Source: Cenarchaeum sp. (GTDB lineage Archaea > Thermoproteota > Nitrososphaeria > Nitrososphaerales > Nitrosopumilaceae). Taken from it: 19,910 nt of DNA. Position numbers and translations under genes: made by a program. Each line of letters starts with the position of its first letter. Position 1 is the first letter of the stretch. Location: positions 1 to 19,910 of the forward strand of contig JAHRAJ010000073.1 of NCBI GenBank assembly GCA_020027365.1. Reading direction: 5' to 3'. Shown one piece after another: positions 6,481 through 13,428 of the stretch. The notes beneath the pieces were generated by a model. It was not told where the DNA came from. It did not search any database and saw nothing but the letters and a program-made list of their open reading frames with translations.

Positions 6481-6966
6481 ATGAACGACCTTACCGAGCT
6501 GATGAACCACACATACGGCCTGTGCGAGGACGGGGATTACGGCACGGCGATCGAATACTTTGATGCCATTTTGGACAGGGATCCGGACAACGTGGATGTT
6601 CTGGTGGACAAGGGGGTGACGCTTGAAAATTCCGGGGAGTACGGGCGGGCGCTGCAATGTTACGAGCGTGCACTGTCGCTGGATCCGCAAAACGCAGGTG
6701 CGTGGACGAACCGTGGGACGGCACTGCACAATCTGGGCAGGTATGACGAGGCGCTCGGGTGTTATGACCGCGCGCTTGGTCTGGACGGCGGCTCGGCGGT
6801 CGCGCTGGCCTGCAAGGGAACCGTCCTGGGGGAGATGGGCCGCCTTGACGAAGCACTGCGGTACTTTGACAGGGCGCTTGCAATCGACGGCGGGTACGAC
6901 CTTGCACGGGAGAACAGGAGGATTGCGCTGGAGATGGCGGGACCCTCTCCGCCTGCCTCCCCGTAG
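6481..6966 (+). CDS. TPR-repeat protein
   Basis: This 161-aa protein consists almost entirely of tetratricopeptide repeats, helix-turn-helix scaffolds that bind partner proteins. After a short N-terminal helix there are about four repeat units. Three successive units show the A-x3-Y/F-x3-A/L pattern ending in Leu-Asp or Asp-Pro, for example ALQCYERALSLDPQN and ALGCYDRALGLD; the last, near residues 120-140, reads ALRYFDRALAIDGG. The C terminus ends in a short Pro-rich tail. I use the ATG at 6481 because a TATA-like box lies at the right distance; the frame is open further upstream through a GTG at 6379. It has no signal peptide, so it is probably cytoplasmic. The partner cannot be told from the sequence; neighbouring genes are not obviously related. 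Confidence 0.88.
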   Translation: MNDLTELMNHTYGLCEDGDYGTAIEYFDAILDRDPDNVDVLVDKGVTLENSGEYGRALQCYERALSLDPQNAGAWTNRGTALHNLGRYDEALGCYDRALGLDGGSAVALACKGTVLGEMGRLDEALRYFDRALAIDGGYDLARENRRIALEMAGPSPPASP

Positions 6967-7060
6967 CGCCTGCCGTCATCCGGGAGACGGGGCATTATTT
7001 GACCCCATTATGAACCAAAACTAACACCCGGGATCCAATAGGGGCGGGGGAATATGCAGC

Positions 7061-7282
7061 ATGTCCGAATTTCAGGCCCCTCGCGGGACGCGGTCAGGCG
7101 AGTCCGTGGCCGTCGTGTGGAGATCCCTAAAGGAGGGCTGGGGCGCATACAAGCGCGCCGTGCTCGAGGACGACCAGGACGGCATGAGAAAAGCAGCGTC
7201 CCGGATCAGACGCATGCAAGACGACCTTGGGATCAAGCAGGCAGAGTTTCCAGAACTAGACGGAATCGTCATCAGGCAGTAG
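7061..7282 (+). CDS. Small helical hypothetical protein (73 aa)
   Basis: This ORF starts with ATG at 7061, behind a G-rich stretch at 7042-7050 that could act as a ribosome-binding site; a weak TATA-like CCAATAGG lies about 26 nt upstream. The product is predicted to be mostly helical, with a basic and acidic central region (about residues 20-58) spaced like one or two amphipathic helices. It ends with a short hydrophobic strand-like segment. There are no cysteines and no signal peptide. Third-position G/C bias matches the neighbouring genes, which supports it being real. I do not recognise a family and assign no function. Confidence 0.6.
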   Translation: MSEFQAPRGTRSGESVAVVWRSLKEGWGAYKRAVLEDDQDGMRKAASRIRRMQDDLGIKQAEFPELDGIVIRQ

Positions 7283-7650
7283 CACGACGCCGGCGGATCA
7301 TGGGCCAAGGTGCAAGCCCATCACGGTCATTGAGCACACACTTGCCGGAGACGCAAAACAACACCTGTGCAAAACAAAGTCAGAACCGAAAAAATCATCA
7401 TGTGTCCAGTCAACATTGCAAACATGGCGCAGACAACCCACGGGCATTTTGCATCAGGCGCATACACCGGCGGTCAGGATGCGTTGCCATGCAGGCTGGT
7501 CGGTCGGTCGGTCGGTCGGTCGGTCGGTCGGTTGTCAAAACGGTACATGCATGTGGAACCATGAAATGCCTGTGCACAAAACCATCGCATCTGCCAACGG
7601 GCGCAGGGCAAGGTATATGTTCAAAGCGGTTTTCGATCAGGTGGCCGTAA
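7283..7650. other. Long upstream region of the flavoprotein gene
   Basis: The 368 nt between the small helical protein gene and the oxidoreductase contain a GGTC x8 microsatellite (7498-7532) and a TATA-like GTATATG at 7613-7619, 32-38 nt before the ATG at 7651. Frames crossing the microsatellite translate it as Val-Gly-Arg-Ser repeats, which I take as an artefact. Confidence 0.5.
7498..7532. repeat. GGTC tetranucleotide microsatellite (8 full units)
   Basis: Eight perfect GGTC units plus a partial ninth run from 7498 to 7532, about 80 nt upstream of the TATA-like box of the FAD oxidoreductase gene. Perfect tetranucleotide runs of this length are prone to slippage. Confidence 0.95.
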
Positions 7651-9024
7651 ATGAGCAGACCGACCCCGTCCAGCACACACTCCCCGCAAGCCGACATAGC
7701 CATAATCGGCGGAGGCATCCTAGGCACATCAATGTCCTACTTTCTTGCGCATCTAAACCCGGGCAAAAAGGTGGTGGTTGTGGAAAAAGAGGCAGACGTG
7801 GCACGCCATGCGAGTGGAAGAAACACCGGCAAGGTTCACGCACCCTACCTGTACAATCCGGATCGCCGGAGGGTGGCGGCCAAGGCCGCATATGCGGGGT
7901 TTGACATGTGGAAAATGTACGCAGGCATGCACGGGCTGCCGTTTGAGGAGGACGGCGTCATAGAGGTGTCTCCGGACGCCGACGGCCACAAAACCTTGGA
8001 AAAGTACATGAGATGGGCCAAGGCAAACGGCCTGTCAGAGGAGGATGTCGAGCTTGTTGATGGCGCCGAACTAAAAAGACGCGAGCCCGAGATTCACTGC
8101 CACAGTGCGATCATTTGTTCAAGGGACGGTTCTGTGGACTATGGGATGATGACGCAGGCACTGAGAAAGGATGCCGAGGCGGCCGGCGTCCGGTTTGTCA
8201 CCAACAGCAAGGTCGCAAAGGTGACCAAAAGGGACGGCCAGACCGTGCTGTCCGTCAGCACGGGGGCGGACAGACCCGGGCCGGATGTCCAGACCGGCGG
8301 CCGCGAGATTTGTGCAGGATTTGTGATAAACGCCGCCGGTGGAGGGGCCGTCGACATTGCGCACAAGCTTGGCGTGGCCCAGGAGTATACAGACCTGTAC
8401 TTTCGGGGCGAGTACTGGAAGGCCCCCCCACAGTATGCAGGACTGACATCGGCCAGCGTCTACTCGGTCCCCACGCATGCCGGGTATCCGTTTTTGGATC
8501 CCCACTGGATACTCAGGGCAGGCGGGGGCGGTTGCGAGGTCGGTCCAAACGCGGTGCCCGTGTTTAGCCCATACGGGTACAACATCACGGACAATGTCCT
8601 TGCATTTGTCCCCAAGGCGATCGAGATGCTTTGCTCTGGTGCAAGAAGGACGGTGATGGATCCCACGTTTCGGGAGCTTGTGGCAGGCGAGATTGCATCG
8701 TCAATATCAAAGACCGCCATGATCAACAGGATTCGGAGGTTTCCCCCCAGAATCGAGCCCAGGATGTTCACCAGGAGGGGGCTTGCAGGCATACGTGCAC
8801 AGGTGGTGGATGCAGACGGCAGGTTTGTCCCAGACGTGATGATCGAGCATGGCGAGGGGTCTCTGAGCATACTAAACTACAACTCGCCGGGGGCCACCGG
8901 AGCGCTGCCGTTTTGCGCAGGCATAATCGCCAGACTGCACCGTGACGGCGTTTTGCGGCACGACCCGGATGCAGACCAATGCGGGCCGTGGAAGTTTTCC
9001 GAGATATCCGGGTTTGTAGGCTAG
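7651..9024 (+). CDS. FAD-dependent oxidoreductase of the L-2-hydroxyglutarate oxidase (LhgO) type
   Basis: This 457-aa flavoprotein of the DAO superfamily should oxidise a 2-hydroxy acid or amine with FAD as cofactor. The N-terminal Rossmann fold shows the dinucleotide motif GGGILG (20-25), with the ribose-binding acid E45 at the end of the second strand. Next comes a family-typical SGRNTGKVHAP segment, close to the SGRNSG-hIHAG signature of LhgO-like enzymes. The central substrate domain and a C-terminal Gly-rich FAD-contacting segment (NYNSPGATGA) are present. The length is that of a complete enzyme (E. coli LhgO is slightly shorter). The substrate is not certain: 2-hydroxyglutarate is the nearest guess, but malate or an amine are possible. 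No transmembrane segment is seen. Transcription probably starts just before the ATG. A peroxiredoxin gene follows 151 nt downstream, which would suit disposal of peroxide made by a flavin oxidase. Confidence 0.85.
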   Translation: MSRPTPSSTHSPQADIAIIGGGILGTSMSYFLAHLNPGKKVVVVEKEADVARHASGRNTGKVHAPYLYNPDRRRVAAKAAYAGFDMWKMYAGMHGLPFEEDGVIEVSPDADGHKTLEKYMRWAKANGLSEEDVELVDGAELKRREPEIHCHSAIICSRDGSVDYGMMTQALRKDAEAAGVRFVTNSKVAKVTKRDGQTVLSVSTGADRPGPDVQTGGREICAGFVINAAGGGAVDIAHKLGVAQEYTDLYFRGEYWKAPPQYAGLTSASVYSVPTHAGYPFLDPHWILRAGGGGCEVGPNAVPVFSPYGYNITDNVLAFVPKAIEMLCSGARRTVMDPTFRELVAGEIASSISKTAMINRIRRFPPRIEPRMFTRRGLAGIRAQVVDADGRFVPDVMIEHGEGSLSILNYNSPGATGALPFCAGIIARLHRDGVLRHDPDADQCGPWKFSEISGFVG

Positions 9025-9042
9025 GATCCGTCCACCAGGAGG

Positions 9043-9126
9043 AGGGGGAGGGGGGTGGGATCGGTGTGCGGCAGGCAACGGACGCCGGTTTTGCAAGTCC
9101 GCGATTAAAGGGCGGGCGGGGGGCGG
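9043..9126 (+). other. Two G-rich runs with quadruplex potential between the flavoprotein and peroxiredoxin genes
   Basis: G tracts of 5, 6 and 3 separated by single bases lie at 9043-9059, starting 19 nt after the flavoprotein stop. A second cluster (GGG-C-GGG-C-six G-C-GG) lies at 9110-9126. Both could fold as G-quadruplexes. Whether they act in termination is unknown. Confidence 0.4.
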
Positions 9127-9146
9127 TGACATGGGGGCCGAATACG

Positions 9147-9153
9147 GTTAATT
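9147..9153 (+). promoter_or_regulatory. TATA-like box of the peroxiredoxin gene
   Basis: TTAATTA lies 23-29 nt before the ATG at 9176, as expected for a leaderless archaeal transcript. Confidence 0.65.
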
Positions 9154-9175
9154 ATGGGCATAGGCCACCAAAATC

Positions 9176-9631
9176 ATGATAGTTGAGGGCGACGTCGTTC
9201 CGGCGTTCAGCCTAAAAGATGCCGGCGGCAGGCAGGTCAGTTCTTCAGACTTTGCAGGTACAAAGCACGTCATATACTTTTACCCAAAGGACTTTACGCC
9301 CGGATGCACCACAGAGGCCGACGAGTTTGCTACACACCATGCCGAGTTTAAAAAGGCAGGGATTGAGATCATAGGGATTAGTCCGGACAGTACAGAGTCG
9401 CACAAAAAGTTTTGCGCCAAGATGAAGATTGAATATACGCTGCTTGCAGACGTGGACAAAAAGGCGTCCAAGGCGTTTGGCGTATGGGGCCCCAAAAAGT
9501 TCATGGGCCGTGAATACACCGGAGTGACAAGAAGCACCTTTCTTGTAGGCAAGGACGGCAGGGTCTTTAGGGTTTTTGCCAAGGTAAAGCCCGCGGGCCA
9601 TGCAAAGCAGGTGTTAGAGGCATTCTCATAA
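9176..9631 (+). CDS. bcp: Peroxiredoxin, PrxQ/BCP subfamily
   Basis: This 151-aa thiol peroxidase reduces hydrogen peroxide and organic peroxides in the cytoplasm. The peroxidatic motif DFTPGCTTEA gives C44, within the conserved T-x2-C environment. The second cysteine of many BCP proteins, five residues later, is missing (D49). There is instead a cysteine at C80, 36 residues downstream in helix alpha-3. This matches the spacing in PrxQ enzymes whose resolving Cys sits in alpha-3, such as Xylella PrxQ (C47/C83), so a two-Cys mechanism with an intramolecular disulfide is likely. The C-terminal part contains the conserved TRSTFLV and a Gly-Arg-Val strand. Length and start agree with the family, and a TATA-like box supports the ATG. 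The gene lies between a flavin oxidase and a HAD phosphatase, each with its own promoter-like sequence. Confidence 0.95.
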   Translation: MIVEGDVVPAFSLKDAGGRQVSSSDFAGTKHVIYFYPKDFTPGCTTEADEFATHHAEFKKAGIEIIGISPDSTESHKKFCAKMKIEYTLLADVDKKASKAFGVWGPKKFMGREYTGVTRSTFLVGKDGRVFRVFAKVKPAGHAKQVLEAFS

Positions 9632-9728
9632 CCTGTCTGGCGGCGTCGACTGCACGACGGGTGACCGCGGCCGCTGTTGCCGCCTGCAACCGGACGGTTT
9701 ATCAACACTCGGCAGGGGCCGCCTGTGT

Positions 9729-10379
9729 ATGAAGACGATCGTGATATTCGACTTTGACGGGACCATCGCCGACTCGCTGCACCTGTTTATCGGCGCCATA
9801 AACAGGATTGCCGAGAGTTCGGGCTATAACAAGATACGCGACGGTGATGTCGAGATGCTGCGAGGAAAAAAGCCCAGACACATACTGAGGCATCTGCGCA
9901 TATCCCCCCTCAGGCTGCCGTTTGTCCTAAAGCGCGTGAGGCGCGAGGTCAACGCAGGGATTGCGCTGGCCAGACCGGCCGTTCCCATGAGGGAGATGCT
10001 GGTCGACCTCAAGAGAAACGGGTGCAGGATTGGCATACTTACATCCAATACGGAGCGCAACGTGCGCGAGTTTCTCATCAACAACAATTTAGACGTGTTT
10101 GACTTTTTGTACTCCGGGAGCAGCGTGTTTGGCAAGGGCAGGGTTCTTGGATCGATCATCAGGGGAAACGGGGTCGGTACGGATCGTATATTCTACGTGG
10201 GCGACGAGATTCGTGACATAGACGCGGCCAGGGGCGCGGGCGTGACCATGATAGCTGTGACATGGGGGTTTAACACCGCCAAGGCGCTCAGAACGGAGGG
10301 GCCAGACCACATGGCCGACTCGCCTGACGACATTGCAGGCATTGTTTTGGGCAGGAAACGACAGGGCGCGGGCGGCTGA
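9729..10379 (+). CDS. HAD-superfamily phosphatase (phosphoglycolate phosphatase-like)
   Basis: This 216-aa hydrolase should remove phosphate from a small metabolite, using an aspartyl-phosphate intermediate and magnesium. All HAD motifs are visible: motif I DFDGT (nucleophile D8, acid/base D10), motif II TSN (105-107), motif III Lys (K136 in FGKGR) and motif IV GDE-x2-D (159-163). The helical cap between motifs I and II (about residues 15-85) is of the C1 type seen in phosphoglycolate phosphatase (Gph) and beta-phosphoglucomutase. The DxDGT-ADS opening and the GDEIRDIDAA segment fit the Gph-like group. The substrate cannot be fixed from sequence. The ATG at 9729 has a TATA-like TTTAT about 29 nt upstream. 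A hairpin (about 10491-10518) and a T8 run (10529-10536) downstream may end the transcript. Confidence 0.9.
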   Translation: MKTIVIFDFDGTIADSLHLFIGAINRIAESSGYNKIRDGDVEMLRGKKPRHILRHLRISPLRLPFVLKRVRREVNAGIALARPAVPMREMLVDLKRNGCRIGILTSNTERNVREFLINNNLDVFDFLYSGSSVFGKGRVLGSIIRGNGVGTDRIFYVGDEIRDIDAARGAGVTMIAVTWGFNTAKALRTEGPDHMADSPDDIAGIVLGRKRQGAGG

Positions 10380-10814
10380 GCCGCCATCCGGGCCACCCAC
10401 CGCCGGCACCCTGCAGCACCGGCAGTTGGCCGGTCAGATTTGTCGAAAACGCAGACGTAGAGGCGATTGGCGCGCGTTGTGGCAGGAGGCACGGGGATCC
10501 AGCACGACAATCCCGTGACCGACCGCCGTTTTTTTTGTGCATGCCGTTGTCATAGATGCATTGGTGTCGATGTCGGCCGTCTAACGGCGGATCTTTTGGC
10601 GGTTTGCCACAGGTCAGCATCCTTCCCCCACACCGCCCCCAACCACCACCACCACCACACAGACGGCGGGCCGCGGCGCGGCACGGCCTGCCGCCAACCA
10701 GCGTCCACGACTTGCACGTGCCGCGGATAGTTGATCAACGGATCTTGGCTAAAAAATACCGGTTGGGACAGGTCTTGCCAAGTTTATATCGCACCGGCCA
10801 TCCCCACCAACATC
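10380..10814. other. 435-nt intergenic region with possible terminator and ACC repeat
   Basis: The region holds a hairpin (stem CACGGGGAT/ATCCCGTG, one bulge, 10491-10518), a T8 run at 10529-10536, an ACC repeat at 10642-10657, and a TATA-like TTTATAT at 10783-10789. A plus-strand frame is open from 10556, but its first 120 codons are His/Pro/Arg-rich and do not look like protein. No tRNA or C/D box RNA was found. Confidence 0.45.
10491..10536 (+). terminator. Possible hairpin plus T8 terminator downstream of the HAD gene
   Basis: A stem of eight pairs with one bulged base (10491-10518) is followed 10 nt later by eight T residues (10529-10536). The T run alone could terminate archaeal transcription. 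It is more than 110 nt after the HAD stop codon, so the link is tentative. Confidence 0.4.
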
Positions 10815-10928
10815 ATGATGATGGCGGTAATGGATCACGACGGTGGTACGGAGCCTCGTGTCACGCATGCCGGTACGCACGCCGGCCACGCACCCGTGCA
10901 CACCGACAACAGCCGGGGGCCGGCTTGA
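10815..10928 (+). CDS. His-rich 37-aa upstream ORF coupled to the next gene
   Basis: Three consecutive ATG codons begin at 10815, 26-32 nt after the TATA-like TTTATAT at 10783-10789. On a leaderless transcript this is the first start ribosomes would meet. The 37-residue product contains six histidines, mostly in a Thr-His-Ala-Gly repeat. It ends at TGA 10926-10928, which overlaps the ATG of the following gene by one base (TGATG). This is a classic stop-start coupling arrangement. It may be a regulatory leader peptide, a metal-binding microprotein, or simply a mis-start; the promoter distance is the main support. Confidence 0.35.
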   Translation: MMMAVMDHDGGTEPRVTHAGTHAGHAPVHTDNSRGPA

Positions 10929-11305
10929 TGGGCGACGGCGGGGCCGGCTTTGACGACTTTTGCAAGGAGCTGTGCAGTACGGTTGACAGGTTTGGAGGGG
11001 AGGCGTTGCATGTGGAGACGGACGCCGACACAGAGGCGGTACGCGTCACCGGAGGGGCGTTTACGCCGCTTGCACGGGCAAGGTCCGGGCTGGCCGACAT
11101 TGCCGAGCTGTCCTCGGCGACCGCCGAGCACCACCCGTACTGGGAAATCCTGTCACGGTGCTGCCAGATATCCTCGGTCGTGCTTGACGAATGGAACGGC
11201 AGCCTGAACAAAGAGGACATGGATGAGATGCGGTGGGCAATCCAGAGGCTTGACGAGGCGTGCAAAAAGATCGGCGCGCAAAAGGACGGCCGCGCGGATC
11301 AGTAG
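10928..11305 (+). CDS. Hypothetical protein (125 aa)
   Basis: This is a soluble, mostly helical protein of unknown family. It starts at the only in-frame Met before the conserved-looking part, directly on the stop of the upstream 37-codon ORF. There are two Cys near the N terminus (C12, C16, spaced CKELC) and two adjacent Cys in the middle (C77-C78). Several acidic amphipathic helices end in a basic C terminus. Third-position G/C bias is strong throughout, supporting coding. No signal peptide or membrane segment is seen. The gene is followed 58 nt later by the convergent cysS gene. I do not recognise it and assign no function. Confidence 0.6.
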   Translation: MGDGGAGFDDFCKELCSTVDRFGGEALHVETDADTEAVRVTGGAFTPLARARSGLADIAELSSATAEHHPYWEILSRCCQISSVVLDEWNGSLNKEDMDEMRWAIQRLDEACKKIGAQKDGRADQ

Positions 11306-11363
11306 ACGGCCTCGGGAAAAAGACCCGCAGTACACGGGTTTGATGACGGCAGGCGGTCGAGGC

Positions 11364-12836
11364 CTACGATTTGCCGTCACGCAGGACCCAGGATGTCCCC
11401 GATCCCCTGTCTATCAAATCCACGCCGCGGGCGGCAAGCTTGTCCCGCATTGCATCGGCCTGCTCGTACGACCCATGCTTGCGCATCTCATCGCGCCGCG
11501 CAATCATGCCCTCAATCTCGGCAACCTCGGCCGCCGAAACGGCAGGCAGATGCAGCCCCAGTATGCCGGCCTGAACCCCAATCCCGCGCCTCGCGGCAGA
11601 CGCCGTATCCACGTCCAGGCCGCCGCCGCCATCCCCGGTCCCGGCGGCGGCAAGCCTGTTGATCTCCCTTGCAAGCGCCATCAGTTCCGAGATGGCCTCG
11701 TGGGTGTTCAGGTCGTCTGCCAGCCACCCCAAAAACCGGTCCGTGCCATCCGCAACAAATTCCGCGCCGCGCGCCGGGGTGCCCGCGCCGCCCGCCTTGC
11801 CCCCCTGCGCGCGAACCGCCTCAAAGTATGCCGCCTCGATCTGCCTCCACGCTGCATGCCACTTGCCGAGCAGCTCGTCGGTATAATCAACGGGTTTTGA
11901 ATAGTGCCCCGACAGACAAAACAGCCTGACCGCGTTGGGGCCCCACTCGTCCAGGGCACGCCCCACGGTGCGCATGTTCCCAAGCGACTTTGACATCTTT
12001 TGGCCGCATATGGTGACCATCCCCACGTGCATCCACACGCGTGCCAGCGGCCTGCCCGTGTGGGCCTCGGACTGTGCAATCTCGTTCTCATGGTGCGGGA
12101 ATATCAGGTCCCTGCCTCCCCCGTGTATGTCGATGTCATCGCCCATGAACCGGCTGCACATCGCAGAGCACTCCACATGCCACCCCGGCCGGCCCGCGCC
12201 CCACGGACTGTCCCACCGCGGCTCGTCATCTGCAAGCTTCCACAGCGCAAAATCCAGCGGGTCGCGCTTGTCATCATCCACCTCGACCCGGGCGCCGGCC
12301 CGCAGCTGGTCGATCACCTTTTTTGAGAGCCGGCCGTACCGCTCAAACCCGGACACCGAATAGTACACGCCCCGCCTGCCGGCGTATGCGGCACCCCGGT
12401 CCACCAAGTCCCGTATGATCCCAATCATGTCCCCAACGTGCTCTGTGGCGCGCGGGTATGCGGCTGCCCTGAGCACCCCAAGCCGGTCAAAGTCACGGTG
12501 GTACCTGCCAATGTACCTATCCCCAATCTCGGCGGCCAAGACCCCCTCCTCGTTTGCCCTCCCGATGATCTTGTCGTCAACATCGGTAAAGTTTTGGATC
12601 ATCCGCACGCGCCTTCCCCCGTGCTCCAGATATCTGCGCAGCACGTCAAACACGATGATCGTGCGCGCGTGTCCCACGTGCGCCTCGTCGTATACAGTCA
12701 CCCCGCACAGGTAAATCCGCACGGGATTGCGCTCCGGGATTAAGACCCGCCCCCCGCCGAGCGTGTCCGTTATCCTGATTGCCGGCACGCCACGGATGCC
12801 GCCCCGGCCCCCGGACTCGGCATCAGACGTCAACAT
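11364..12836 (-). CDS. cysS: Cysteinyl-tRNA synthetase
   Basis: This 490-aa class I synthetase attaches cysteine to tRNA-Cys in the cytoplasm. The nucleotide-binding HIGH motif reads HVGH (53-56), and the KMSKS loop is intact (280-284). The zinc site that selects cysteine can be placed at C44, C223, H248 and E252, with the same H-x3-E spacing as in E. coli CysRS (C28, C209, H234, E238). An anticodon-binding helical domain follows, containing a Gly/Ala-rich insertion near residues 345-360 and another near 395-405 with a run of Gly. The length is slightly above the bacterial norm. Its ATG lies 14 nt inside the end of the Rieske gene, so the two form one overlapping transcription unit. No internal promoter is visible. 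Confidence 0.97.
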   Translation of the reverse strand: MLTSDAESGGRGGIRGVPAIRITDTLGGGRVLIPERNPVRIYLCGVTVYDEAHVGHARTIIVFDVLRRYLEHGGRRVRMIQNFTDVDDKIIGRANEEGVLAAEIGDRYIGRYHRDFDRLGVLRAAAYPRATEHVGDMIGIIRDLVDRGAAYAGRRGVYYSVSGFERYGRLSKKVIDQLRAGARVEVDDDKRDPLDFALWKLADDEPRWDSPWGAGRPGWHVECSAMCSRFMGDDIDIHGGGRDLIFPHHENEIAQSEAHTGRPLARVWMHVGMVTICGQKMSKSLGNMRTVGRALDEWGPNAVRLFCLSGHYSKPVDYTDELLGKWHAAWRQIEAAYFEAVRAQGGKAGGAGTPARGAEFVADGTDRFLGWLADDLNTHEAISELMALAREINRLAAAGTGDGGGGLDVDTASAARRGIGVQAGILGLHLPAVSAAEVAEIEGMIARRDEMRKHGSYEQADAMRDKLAARGVDLIDRGSGTSWVLRDGKS

Positions 12837-13134
12837 AGACCCCGTCGTCCCTCTCCTGAACGGGGTAGGTCTCCAGCCTGACGTCCTTTACATAGTCCAG
12901 CAGTTTGCCTGTCTTGATGTCATAGTGCCAAAAATGGTGCGGGCATTCAACCACGCCGTCCTCCACACTGCCGCACGCGATGGACTGGTTTTGGTGGGCG
13001 CACATTGCATCAAGCGCTTGCAGGCCCCCCGGGTCGCCTTGGTTGAACACGGCAAGCCTCTTGCCCCCGGCGCACACCTCTGTACCGGCACCGCGCTTTA
13101 TAGATCCGCGATCTGCCACCCTGATCCAAGCCAT
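12823..13134 (-). CDS. Rieske [2Fe-2S] ferredoxin-like protein
   Basis: This small electron carrier of 103 aa has the complete Rieske cluster signature C-x-H-x16-C-x2-H: C45, H47, C64 and H67. The two His ligate one iron and the two Cys the other. It has no N-terminal membrane helix and no fused oxygenase domain. It therefore resembles the soluble Rieske ferredoxins of aromatic oxygenase systems or the NirD-type small subunit rather than the bc1 complex protein. The frame is open to 13344, but the upstream residues are Arg/Pro/Gly-rich. The ATG at 13134 has a TATA-like CTAAATAAGG 22-30 nt before it and the N terminus then matches the family, so I use it. It overlaps cysS by 14 nt. The partner oxygenase or reductase is not in the window. 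Confidence 0.92.
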   Translation of the reverse strand: MAWIRVADRGSIKRGAGTEVCAGGKRLAVFNQGDPGGLQALDAMCAHQNQSIACGSVEDGVVECPHHFWHYDIKTGKLLDYVKDVRLETYPVQERDDGVYVDV

Positions 13135-13154
13135 ACGTCGCGGCCGCCCCCGAT

Positions 13155-13164
13155 CCTTATTTAG
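13155..13164 (-). promoter_or_regulatory. TATA-like box of the Rieske-cysS unit
   Basis: CTAAATAAGG on the minus strand lies just over 20 nt before the ATG at 13134 and fixes the Rieske start codon. The remaining 160 nt up to the divergent zinc-ribbon gene are extremely GC-rich and otherwise empty. Confidence 0.6.
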
Positions 13165-13297
13165 ATTACCTTGCATGCTAGGCAGCTCGACGGCAGACGG
13201 CCCGCGCCGCCCCCGTCGGCCCGCCCGCCGCGATGCGCCGTCGCCCGCAGGCCGCCGGCGCGCGGGATGCCAGCCGCCCGCCCCGGAATTGGCAAAA

Positions 13298-13305
13298 TTT
13301 TTTAA
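13298..13305 (+). promoter_or_regulatory. TATA-like box of the zinc-ribbon microprotein gene
   Basis: TTTTTTAA lies about 22-29 nt before the ATG at 13327, in a locally AT-rich patch within very GC-rich surroundings. Confidence 0.6.
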
Positions 13306-13326
13306 GAGTCGCGCCCGCAGCGCCGC

Positions 13327-13428
13327 ATGAACGGGCTCTGCCACAGGTGCAACGTGTCAAACGTGGCCGTGCACATAGTCGGCGGGCTTGCGATCTGCAA
13401 GAAATGCATGGAAAAACGGTCGCGATAG
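13327..13428 (+). CDS. Zinc-ribbon microprotein (33 aa)
   Basis: This short ORF has a promoter-like box at the right distance and encodes a peptide with two CxxC knuckles: C5-H-R-C8 and C24-K-K-C27. They are separated by 15 residues that form a short strand-turn-strand, with a basic C terminus. This is the minimal layout of a zinc ribbon, as found in archaeal ribosomal and transcription-related microproteins. Its codons show the G/C third-position bias of the surrounding genes. Nucleic-acid binding is plausible but is inference. Its stop codon is directly adjacent to the stop codon of the convergent PRC-barrel gene: there is no base between 13428 and 13429. It is well below common gene-finder length limits and easily missed. 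Confidence 0.75.
   Translation: MNGLCHRCNVSNVAVHIVGGLAICKKCMEKRSR

Noticed and set aside
7498..7532. CRISPR array
   Set aside because: Units are four bases with no spacers, so this is a microsatellite.
7054..7650. 198-codon plus-strand frame across the GGTC microsatellite
   Set aside because: It overlaps the better-supported small gene at 7061 in another frame, is Arg/Ser-rich and ends in a translated microsatellite.
10815..10900. C/D box small RNA at the ATGATGA sequence
   Set aside because: A box C-like motif is present but no box D (CTGA) follows at a suitable distance.
11223..11900. 225-codon plus-strand frame
   Set aside because: It is antisense to the 3' part of cysS, which is unambiguous.
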